From Streptomyces sp. NBC_01669 (GTDB lineage: Bacteria; Actinomycetota; Actinomycetes; Streptomycetales; Streptomycetaceae): a stretch of DNA of 64,000 nt. Positions 49,872 through 57,548 of the stretch are shown piece after piece. The position numbers and the translations under genes are program-made. A model generated the notes under the pieces. The model had not been told where the DNA came from. It searched no databases and saw only the letters and a program-made list of their open reading frames with translations. The stretch is from the NCBI RefSeq assembly GCF_026339735.1, contig NZ_JAPEQG010000001.1, forward strand, positions 7,811,001 through 7,875,000. The letters are read 5' to 3'. Position 1 is the first letter of the stretch. Each line of letters opens with the position of its first letter.

Positions 49872-51398
49872 ATGCCGGAGAGCACAATGTCCAAGGAAGG
49901 TGTGGCGGGGGGCGGGGCGGCCCCGGCGCCCGACCCCCGCCGCTGGCAGGCACTCGGTGTGTGCCTGGTGGCGGGCTTCATGACGCTGTTGGACATTTCC
50001 ATCGTCAACGTCGCCCTGCCGTCCATTCGGAACGGCCTGCGAAGCCCGGAATCCGATCTGCAATGGGTTCTCTCCGGCTACTCCCTCGTCTTCGGACTCC
50101 TTCTCATCCCCGCCGGACGGCTCGGCGACGCCCGGGGGCGCCGTGTGGTGTTCCTGGCGGGACTGGCGGTGTTCACGCTGGCGTCGGCGGCCTGTGGAGC
50201 CGCCCCGACCAGTTTCTGGCTGGTGGTCGCCCGAGTGATTCAGGGCATCGGTGGAGCCTTGATCTCGCCGCAGATCTCCGCGTTGATCCAGCAGATGTTC
50301 TCAGGCCAGGAGCGGGGCCGCGCCTTCGGCATGTTCAGCACGGTGGTCGGTATCTCAACCGCCGTCGGCCCCCTGCTGGGCGGGCTGTTGATCCAGGCTG
50401 CCGGACCGACCGACGGTTGGCGCTGGGTGTTCTACGTCAACCTGCCGCTCGGCGTCGTCTGCTTCCTGCTCGCCCGGCGCCTCCTGCCGGACACCCCGTC
50501 GGCCGGCCGCGTGCGGCCGCGCGACCTGGACCCCGTCGGCGTCCTCCTTCTCGGCGCGGGCCTGCTGGCCCTGCTGCTGCCCTTCGTCCAGCAACAGCAG
50601 TGGCCCGGAAACGAGAAGTGGCTGCTGCTGGCCGTGGCCGCGGTTCTGCTCACCGCCTTCGTCGGCTGGGAGTCCCGGTGCGGCAGACGCGGCACCGCGC
50701 CGGTCCTCGACATGTCGCTGTTCCGGCTGCACTCCTACTGGCTGGGCTGCCTGTTGAGCCTGCTGTACTTCGCCGGATTCACCTCGATCTTCTTCATCAG
50801 CACGCTCTATCTGCAGGCCGGCCTGCACTGCACCGCCCTCGAGGCCGGACTGGCCATCACACCGTTCGCTCTGGGGGCGGCGGCGGCCGCGGGACCAGGC
50901 GGCCGGATGGTCGGCCGCTACGGCCGACCGCTGGTCGTTGTGGGGCTGTCCATGGTGGTCGTCGGACTCGGGGCCACCGCGTTCGCCGTGCACGTCGTCC
51001 CGGGCCGCGGCGTTGCCTGGGCGATGGCGGCCCCATTGCTCCTGGCGGGCGTGGGCAGCGGCCTTGTCATCGCCCCGAACCTGACCCTGACTCTGTCCCA
51101 GGTGCCGGTGGTCGGCGGCGGGAGCGCCGGGGGCACGCTCCAGACCGGGCAGCGCGTCGGCTCCGCGATCGGGATCGCCGCGGTCGGCTCGGTCTTCTTC
51201 GCCCAGCTGGCCTCCGAGGGCTGGACCACCGCGTTCGACCTCGGGCTCGTCGTCTCCGTCGCCTTCGTCATGGGGGCACTCGTCGTGGCTCTGGCCGATG
51301 TGGCGGCATCCCGGCGGGGCGGAAGACATAGGGCGACGTGTCCGACCCGTCCGTCCGCCCGGAAGGGAGACCACAATGAGCAACCCGACCGGCAGTGA
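49872..51398 (+). CDS. MFS drug-efflux transporter, DHA2 (14-helix) family
   Basis: A 508-residue transporter with about 14 helices. It has the DHA2 start FMTLLDISIVNVALPSI (motif D1), GRLGDARGRRVVFLAGL (motif A) and VGISTAVGPLLGGLL (motif C, antiporter). The ATG at 49872 is chosen; GTG 49863 and ATG 49887 are possible. The 3' end overlaps the next gene by 23 bases, so the transporter and the GST-like gene are co-expressed, which fits export plus thiol detoxification of electrophiles. Confidence 0.92.
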   Translation: MPESTMSKEGVAGGGAAPAPDPRRWQALGVCLVAGFMTLLDISIVNVALPSIRNGLRSPESDLQWVLSGYSLVFGLLLIPAGRLGDARGRRVVFLAGLAVFTLASAACGAAPTSFWLVVARVIQGIGGALISPQISALIQQMFSGQERGRAFGMFSTVVGISTAVGPLLGGLLIQAAGPTDGWRWVFYVNLPLGVVCFLLARRLLPDTPSAGRVRPRDLDPVGVLLLGAGLLALLLPFVQQQQWPGNEKWLLLAVAAVLLTAFVGWESRCGRRGTAPVLDMSLFRLHSYWLGCLLSLLYFAGFTSIFFISTLYLQAGLHCTALEAGLAITPFALGAAAAAGPGGRMVGRYGRPLVVVGLSMVVVGLGATAFAVHVVPGRGVAWAMAAPLLLAGVGSGLVIAPNLTLTLSQVPVVGGGSAGGTLQTGQRVGSAIGIAAVGSVFFAQLASEGWTTAFDLGLVVSVAFVMGALVVALADVAASRRGGRHRATCPTRPSARKGDHNEQPDRQ

Positions 51399-52392
51399 GC
51401 CGCACGGCAACGCCGCGTACGGACGCACGACCTTCAAACGGTCCAGGAGCCATTTCGCCGACCGGATCACGGCCGACGGGAGGGACGGCTGGCCGGTCGA
51501 GGCGGGCCGCTACCGGCTGGTCGTCAGCCGCGCCTGCCCCTGGGCGAGCCGGGCACTCGTCTCCCGGCGGCTCCTGGGCCTGGAAGACGCCCTGTCGCTC
51601 GCCGTCGCCGACCCGATCCAGGACGACCGCAGCTGGCGCTTCACTCTGAACGAGGGCGGACGGGACCCGGTGCTCGGCATCGTGTACCTGAGCGAGGCGT
51701 ACGAAGCGCGCGAACGCGGCTACCCCGGTGGCGTCAGCGTGCCCGCGATCGTGGACGTACCCAGCGGGAAGCTCGTCACCAACGACTTCCAGCAGATCAC
51801 CCTGGACTTCGCGACCGAGTGGACCGCGCTGCACCGGTCCGGGGCCCCCGATCTCTACCCCGAACGGCTGCGAGACGAGATCGACGAGGTCATGGACGGT
51901 ATCTACCGCGATGTGAACAACGGTGTCTACCGGGCCGGATTCGCCACTGAACAGGACGAGTACGAGGCCGCATACCGCGCGGTGTTCCGCCGGCTCGACC
52001 TGGTCTCCGAACGCCTCGCGGACCGGCGCTATCTGGTCGGGGACACTCTCACGGAGGCGGACATCCGGCTGTTCACCACGCTCGTCCGCTTCGACGCCGT
52101 CTACCACGGGCACTTCAAGTGCAACCGCTCGAAACTGACCGAGGACCCGGTGCTGTGGGCCTACGCCAGGGACCTGTTCCAGACCCCCGGATTCGGCGAC
52201 ACGGTCGACTTCGACCACATCAAGCAGCACTACTACCGGGTCCACACGGGGATCAACCCCACCGGCATCGTGCCCCTGGGACCCGATCTCTCCGGGTGGG
52301 GGACACCGCACCGTCGCGAGCAGCTCGGGGGCCGCCCGTTCGGGGACGGCACCCCGCCGGAGCCGAGTCCGTCCGGCCGCACCCGGCTGTGA
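51376..52392 (+). CDS. Glutathionyl-hydroquinone reductase/Xi-class GST-like protein
   Basis: A 338-residue protein of the ECM4/YqjG (xi-class GST) family. The catalytic Cys is in SRACPWASR (near 55); further motifs are the AIVDVPSGKLVTND turn (NDF), GVYRAGFATEQDEYE and YYRVHTGINPTGIVP at the end. In actinobacteria mycothiol would take the place of glutathione, which is inferred. The start lies inside the MFS gene. The final 25 residues are Pro/Gly rich. Confidence 0.92.
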   Translation: MSNPTGSEPHGNAAYGRTTFKRSRSHFADRITADGRDGWPVEAGRYRLVVSRACPWASRALVSRRLLGLEDALSLAVADPIQDDRSWRFTLNEGGRDPVLGIVYLSEAYEARERGYPGGVSVPAIVDVPSGKLVTNDFQQITLDFATEWTALHRSGAPDLYPERLRDEIDEVMDGIYRDVNNGVYRAGFATEQDEYEAAYRAVFRRLDLVSERLADRRYLVGDTLTEADIRLFTTLVRFDAVYHGHFKCNRSKLTEDPVLWAYARDLFQTPGFGDTVDFDHIKQHYYRVHTGINPTGIVPLGPDLSGWGTPHRREQLGGRPFGDGTPPEPSPSGRTRL

Positions 52393-52422
52393 AGGACACG
52401 TCGCGGTCCCTGAAGCGCACGT

Positions 52423-53778
52423 TCACGGCAGTGGACCGGCGGGCGGCCCGTGCGGGACGGTGGCCGGGTCCGCGGCGAGCCGGAGCGAGACGACGTACGC
52501 GACCACCACCGAGAGGATCACCAGCGGCATGACGGTGAGCCCCGGCGACCCCAGCAGCAGGGTGGCCAGCAGCACCGAGGTCATCGGGAGCTTCAGCATC
52601 GCCACGCACATCGCCCCGATACCCATGGCGAACCCGGCCGTCGGATTCAGCCCCGGGAGATGGGAGAGCGCGATTCCGCCCGCCGCTCCCACGAACATCG
52701 CGGGAAAGACGGGACCACCCCGGAAACTGCTCAGCGACGCGCAGTACGCCAGCGCCTTGCAGACGATGAGCAGGAGCAGCGCGCCCACCGAGTACCCGGT
52801 GCCGGCGGCAAGAAGGGGGTCCAGAGCGTTCTGCCCCGAGTACAGCATCTCGGACGCGTCCTTTCCCGAACCTTCCGCATACACCAGGGCCAGGACACCG
52901 ACCGCCAGGCCCATCAGCACGGTGCCCACCACCGTCCTTCGCTCGACCCGCCCCTGCAGGTGGAGGGCGAGCCGCCGGATCCCTTCGCCGACGACGGCCG
53001 CCGCCAGCCCGATGACAAGGGCCCAGCCGAACTGCGCGATGTCGGGCGGTTCGGCCCGCGGCACATGGTGCAGTGCCAGGGAGTATGTCCCCAGACCGGT
53101 CCACGAGCCGAGACCGATGAAGATGAGCGAACCGATACCGGCGGCGAGCAGTCCCGGCACGAGCACCATCCCGAGCATCGCCCCGGCCAGGCCCGACGCC
53201 TCCATCAGGAGAAACGCACCTAGAAGCGGCGACCCCAGCAGCGCGCTGACAGCGGCGAAACTGCCGGCAGCCCCCACGAGCGCACGTGCGCTCGGCGCGA
53301 TGTCCCGCTTCAGCAGCCGCACGGTCCACACGGCCAGCCCGCCGCCGAGGGCGATGAGTGGCGCCTCGGGCCCGAGGACGGCACCGGCACCGAGGGAGGC
53401 CAGGGCCGCGATCGCGATGCCGGGCAGCTCCACCGCCGGTGGGGGCCCGGCGAGCGCCAGGCCCTCCGCCGGTCTGTGACCGCCCGTGCCCGGAAGGAAG
53501 CGGATCGTCACACCGACCAGCAGGCCGGCGACGACCAGCAGCGGCAGCGGCCACCACGACGGCGTGGCGTGGAAGCCCAGAGCCTTCGGCAGATCGGAGT
53601 AGGTCAGCGCCTGGAGTTCGTGCGTGAGCGCCAGGAAACCGAAGGCCACGGCCGAGATCGGGACTCCGAGCAGAGCCGCCATCAGCAGCAGTCCCACGTA
53701 TCGACGGGAACGGATGAGCGCGAGGGGATCGGGTGGCGCCGTGGCGGATGCTCCGGCGGGCTCGGCCGACATGGTCAT
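52423..53778 (-). CDS. ClC-family chloride channel/antiporter
   Basis: A 451-residue protein with about 12 helices. Selectivity motifs are GAGAVLGPEAPLIALGG (GxEGP-like, with Glu and Pro kept), GSPLLGAF and SFRGGPVFPAMFVG. The retained Glu in LGPEAP may act as the external gate, as in H+/Cl- exchangers. It starts in a four-base overlap with the end of the DUF2252 gene, so it is the second gene of that operon. The link between the two is unknown. Confidence 0.9.
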   Translation of the reverse strand: MTMSAEPAGASATAPPDPLALIRSRRYVGLLLMAALLGVPISAVAFGFLALTHELQALTYSDLPKALGFHATPSWWPLPLLVVAGLLVGVTIRFLPGTGGHRPAEGLALAGPPPAVELPGIAIAALASLGAGAVLGPEAPLIALGGGLAVWTVRLLKRDIAPSARALVGAAGSFAAVSALLGSPLLGAFLLMEASGLAGAMLGMVLVPGLLAAGIGSLIFIGLGSWTGLGTYSLALHHVPRAEPPDIAQFGWALVIGLAAAVVGEGIRRLALHLQGRVERRTVVGTVLMGLAVGVLALVYAEGSGKDASEMLYSGQNALDPLLAAGTGYSVGALLLLIVCKALAYCASLSSFRGGPVFPAMFVGAAGGIALSHLPGLNPTAGFAMGIGAMCVAMLKLPMTSVLLATLLLGSPGLTVMPLVILSVVVAYVVSLRLAADPATVPHGPPAGPLP

Positions 53779-55250
53779 GGTTTCCTCGTCGTCGGAGCGT
53801 CCGGTGCGCGCGGGGCTGCGACCGGGCCGTTCGGCTCGGACGCGGGAAGGCGCCCCGTGCGGACCGCGTCGACCAGAGCCAGGTGGTCCCGCTCGTTCAG
53901 GTCGGCGTACGTCTCCGCGAACCGTGCGATCGCACGGTCGAAGGAGTCGCCGCGTCCCAGATACGTGGCGATAGCGATCCGGTCGCCGGACCTCGCGTGG
54001 GCGCGGGCCAAGGTGCTGCCGCAGACCTCACCGAACGTCCGCATCCCGACCGGCACCATCGACTCCGGCTCGATGGCGCCCTTCCAGTCGCGCAGCTGCC
54101 GCACATAGAAGTCGCGGCGCCGCCCGTCGGTCCCTTCCGTGCGTTGCCAGCCGAGGAAGATGTCGCTCGCCGCCTGCATCAACCGCTGCCCGGCGACCAC
54201 CCGCTCGCCCTGGTTCCGGTACGTGCTGGGGCCGACGGATGGGGCGAGCACGGAGGTCCCGGCCTCCTTGGCCTGAAGGAAGAGCGGATCGCGGTCGTCC
54301 CTGCCGAGCAGCAGGATGATCCAGCACCGCGTGCCGACGCTGCCGACCCCGACCACCTTGCGGGCCACGTCCACGAGCCGGAAGTCCTGGAGCAGAAACC
54401 GCCGGTCCGACGGGAGACTCAGCGCGTAGCTCCCGATCAGCTCGCGGAACCAGTCCATCGTCGCATCGAGCTCCTCACCGGGCAGCAGATCGGCGAGCGG
54501 TGCGAGCAGGGGCGGATCCGCGGCGATCCGGAGCCGGCCGTCGACCATCTCGGTCAGCTTGCCGAAGGCCTGCAGACTGTCCCGGGTACGGGCCTTGGCC
54601 ATGGCACGGTTCAGGCTCTCGCGGCCACGTTTCGCCAGCTGCTGCGACGCCACGGTCCGGAGGCGTTCCACATCAGTCTTCGTGTACCAGACGTCGAGGT
54701 TGCGCATGCCCGCGAACCGGATCATCGACTCGCGGTACGACCGCACCGCTGCCGGCACGATGTCGGCGCTCTCCCGCTCCGTGAAGCCGTTCGCCCGCCC
54801 TGCGACGACAAGGCTGACCGCCAGCCGTTTGACGTCCCACTCCCAGGGGCCCGGCAGCGTTTCGTCGAAGTCGTTGATGTCGAACAGCAGGTGACGTTCC
54901 GGGGAGGCGAGCAGCCCGAAGTTCAACAGGTGTGCGTCGCCGCACAGTTGGGCCCTGATCCCGGAATCGGGGGTGGCGGCAAGATCGGCTGCCATGATCG
55001 CGGCGGCGCCCCGGTAGAAGTGGAACGGCGACTCGGCCATCCGGCTGTGGCGGATCGGGACGAGCTCCGGAACCCTGGTCGCGGACTGGGCCTCGAGGAT
55101 GCCCATCGGGTCGGGCCGGTCGGCCGGCGGTGCGAACGAGGCGTGGCTCGAACGGGGGGTGCGTCGGCGGGCGGCCTTTCCGGCGGCCGCCCGTTCCTCG
55201 GGTGTCAGGTGCGGCGCGGCGCGGTGGGTCGACGTGGCGTCCTGGGGCAT
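53775..55250 (-). CDS. DUF2252 domain protein
   Basis: A 491-residue cytoplasmic protein with the DUF2252 pattern: RHSRMAESPFHFYRGAAAIM, CGDAHLLNFG, LLFDINDFDETLPGPWEWD and VKRLAVSL. These resemble the kinase-like HGDxHxxN and D(F)D motifs of aminoglycoside phosphotransferase folds, so it may bind or phosphorylate a ligand. ATG 55250 has AGGAGAG six bases away. It is translationally coupled to the ClC gene. Confidence 0.9.
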   Translation of the reverse strand: MPQDATSTHRAAPHLTPEERAAAGKAARRRTPRSSHASFAPPADRPDPMGILEAQSATRVPELVPIRHSRMAESPFHFYRGAAAIMAADLAATPDSGIRAQLCGDAHLLNFGLLASPERHLLFDINDFDETLPGPWEWDVKRLAVSLVVAGRANGFTERESADIVPAAVRSYRESMIRFAGMRNLDVWYTKTDVERLRTVASQQLAKRGRESLNRAMAKARTRDSLQAFGKLTEMVDGRLRIAADPPLLAPLADLLPGEELDATMDWFRELIGSYALSLPSDRRFLLQDFRLVDVARKVVGVGSVGTRCWIILLLGRDDRDPLFLQAKEAGTSVLAPSVGPSTYRNQGERVVAGQRLMQAASDIFLGWQRTEGTDGRRRDFYVRQLRDWKGAIEPESMVPVGMRTFGEVCGSTLARAHARSGDRIAIATYLGRGDSFDRAIARFAETYADLNERDHLALVDAVRTGRLPASEPNGPVAAPRAPDAPTTRKP

Positions 55251-55639
55251 CGAAGACTCTCCTGACTGCCGCAGGCGCCTCACCGCCCGGACGTGTGCTG
55301 CCCCTCGACGTGTGCTGCCCCTCTCCGATTATCACGGGTAGCCCCGGCCTCCGGCATCATCTGGTGGGCCAACGGGCTGGGGGACGGTGCCACCGCAGTC
55401 GGAGGACCGCGTGTGCCGCACAGCGGGGGTATGGACCCGTCCCGGGGCGGCGCGCGGTGGCTCCGGAACCGCGACCGGCCGGCACATCCGGGCAGGGGCC
55501 TCCCGCGCCGAGCGAGGGACCGTACGGTTCGCCCCGGGCCGCCGGCCCCGGTTCGACCATGGCCGTGCCATCCGCGCGGACCCTCGACGGGCCACGCGAC
55601 GCCCGCGACCGCCGGCGCGACCCGGGTATGCCGTCCGCG
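55251..55639. other. Intergenic, no gene recognised
   Basis: About 390 bases of very high GC between the DUF2252 start and the end of the next minus-strand gene. Frames are open because of base composition, but none resembles a protein. It probably holds the DUF2252/ClC promoter. Confidence 0.45.
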
Positions 55640-56323
55640 TCACGCCCGCTTGTCGTCCCAGGGGGTCCCCAGCCAGCTGTCGAAGGTGCGCAGGAGCGCC
55701 ACCAGAGCCGCGCCCAGCCGCCAGTCGCACCACTGCGCGTGCTGAAAGAGGTGGTCGTCCTGGAACTCCAGCGGGGTCTCCGTGGCGGTCCGCCAGAAGA
55801 TGCGACGCGGCCCGCGGGCGACATCACCGCTGCCGCTGAGGAGGCTGCCCACGATGATGACCGCCTGAACGGGGGACAGCAGCCACCACACGTACCACCA
55901 GAAGATCCGCCCCTTGTAGCCGACGGCCTCGGGGCAACCCGTCTGCGTGACCGTCCAACGGGTCCGCAGCCCGCTGCCGGAGAGTGCCTTCTCGCGGACG
56001 AACGTACCGATGGGCTCGCCCTGGGCCCCGAGTACCTCATACGTCGCCACGCCGTCGCCGGCGGACGTGGTGATCACCGTGGCCAGCCGCGCCCGGCGCT
56101 GCGGATCGTCCCACAGGACGAAGGAACGCGTCCCGTTCTTACGGGCCGCCAGGTACGCCGGTATGCCGCCCGGGGGCAGTTCGCGCTCCACGTAGGCGAC
56201 GTTCCGGGCCGGGTCGCCGAGCGTGTCCGCGTACGTGATGACATGCCCGACAGAATCGACGGCGCCCGGTGCCGCGCTCTTCTTGTCCCGGGGGACCGGT
56301 TCCATGGTCAGCACGCTGCTCAT
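55640..56323 (-). CDS. Conserved hypothetical membrane-anchored protein
   Basis: A 227-residue protein. Residues 20-120 are beta-rich with NGTRSFVLWDDPQRRARLAT and YEVLGAQGEPIGTFVREKAL, similar in pattern to LURP-one/scramblase-like beta barrels, though I cannot assign it. A hydrophobic helix (WWYVWWLLSPVQAVIIVGSL) follows near 145. It ends RTFDSWLGTPWDDKRA. ATG 56323 has GGAGGAG upstream. It is divergent from the DUF6011 gene. Confidence 0.75.
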   Translation of the reverse strand: MSSVLTMEPVPRDKKSAAPGAVDSVGHVITYADTLGDPARNVAYVERELPPGGIPAYLAARKNGTRSFVLWDDPQRRARLATVITTSAGDGVATYEVLGAQGEPIGTFVREKALSGSGLRTRWTVTQTGCPEAVGYKGRIFWWYVWWLLSPVQAVIIVGSLLSGSGDVARGPRRIFWRTATETPLEFQDDHLFQHAQWCDWRLGAALVALLRTFDSWLGTPWDDKRA

Positions 56324-56392
56324 CCGCGAACTCCTCCGTTGCGCTTCGTTCGGAAGTCGCAGGGTAGACCGCGGACTTGAGAAGATCGATTC

Positions 56393-56623
56393 GTGGAGAA
56401 TCCTGAGCCGTTCCCCGGGCACGACATCGAGGCCCCGGCCGAGCCCGACCGGGCGACCGGCCGCCGTCCGGTCCGCTGCCGCCTGTGCGGTCGCCCGCTC
56501 ACCGGCAGGGAATCACGCCGCACCGGGCTCGGCCCCGCCTGCGACGCCAAACTGCACCCTGCCGCGCCGGACATCCGCACCCGCCGGCACGAGGTCGAAC
56601 AGGACCCGCTGCCCGGCACATGA
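56393..56623 (+). CDS. DUF6011-like zinc-binding small protein
   Basis: A 76-residue protein with a CRLCGRPLTGRESRRTGLGP block followed by ACDAKL. The three cysteines (C-x-x-C then C) and RxxGxGPxC pattern fit DUF6011, a likely zinc ribbon. GTG 56393 opens it; the RBS is weak. It converges on the thioesterase gene six bases away. The role is unknown. Confidence 0.75.
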   Translation: MENPEPFPGHDIEAPAEPDRATGRRPVRCRLCGRPLTGRESRRTGLGPACDAKLHPAAPDIRTRRHEVEQDPLPGT

Positions 56624-56629
56624 GCCGGG

Positions 56630-57502
56630 CTACGTGCCCAGCCGGCGGAACAACCCCTCCTGCACCACGGACACCAGCAGATTGCCGCTCCGGTCGTAGA
56701 TCCGGCCGCGCGCCAGTCCCCGCCCGCCCGTCGCGATGGGCGACTCCTGGTCGTACAGGAACCATTCGTCGGCCCGGAACGGACGGTGGAACCACATCGC
56801 GTGGTCCAGCGACGCCATGTCGAATCCGCGCGGCCCCCACAGGGGTTCCACCGGGATACGGACCGCGTCGAGGAGCGTCATGTCGCTGGCGTACGTCAGC
56901 GCGCAGGTGTGCACGAGCGGATCGTCGCCCAGCGGGCCGACCGCACGCATCCAGACCGCGCTGCGCGGGTCCGCGTCCTTGATCTCCTCCTGCGTCCAGC
57001 GCAGCCGGTCCACGTACCGGATGTCGAACGGCTGGCGTCTGGCCATCCGCTCCAGTGCGTCCGGCAGCGCCCCGAGATGCTCGCGCACCTCTTCGGCGAC
57101 GGTGGGCAGCTGCTCGGGGTCCGGAACGGTCCGGGCGGGCGGCAACTGGTGCTCGAAGCCCGCCCCCTCCTGCCGGTGGAAGGACGCCGTCAGATTGAAG
57201 ATCGTCCGGCCCTCCTGCACGGCGGTGACCCGGCGCGTGGTGAACGACCGCCCGTCCCGGACCCGCTCGACCTCGTAGACGATCGGCACGCCGGGGCGGC
57301 CCGGCCGCAGGAAGTAGGCGTGCAGCGAATGGACCGGCCGGTCCCCGTCGGTGGTCCGGCCGGCCGCCACCAGTGCCTGCCCGGCGACCTGGCCGCCGAA
57401 GACCCGCTGCAGCGACTCCTCGGGACTGCGCCCCCGGAAGATGTTGACCTCGATCCGCTCCAGGTCGAGCAGGTCGACCAGGCGCTCGGCGGGGTTCGTC
57501 AT
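56630..57502 (-). CDS. tesB: Acyl-CoA thioesterase II (TesB)
   Basis: A 290-residue double hot-dog thioesterase. Motifs are VFGGQVAGQALVAAGRT (near 35), HSLHAYFLRPG, RDGRSFTTRRVTAVQ, and in the second half ASDMTLLDA with the catalytic Asp, MWFHRPFRADEWFLYD and GNLLVSVVQEGLFR with the catalytic Gln. It releases CoA from acyl-CoAs. ATG 57502 is the likely start; a GTG at 57517 would add five residues. Confidence 0.95.
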   Translation of the reverse strand: MTNPAERLVDLLDLERIEVNIFRGRSPEESLQRVFGGQVAGQALVAAGRTTDGDRPVHSLHAYFLRPGRPGVPIVYEVERVRDGRSFTTRRVTAVQEGRTIFNLTASFHRQEGAGFEHQLPPARTVPDPEQLPTVAEEVREHLGALPDALERMARRQPFDIRYVDRLRWTQEEIKDADPRSAVWMRAVGPLGDDPLVHTCALTYASDMTLLDAVRIPVEPLWGPRGFDMASLDHAMWFHRPFRADEWFLYDQESPIATGGRGLARGRIYDRSGNLLVSVVQEGLFRRLGT

Positions 57503-57548
57503 GCCGTTCGTCTCCACTCTCGCAAAGGTGCCGTCGCGGCGGTCACGC

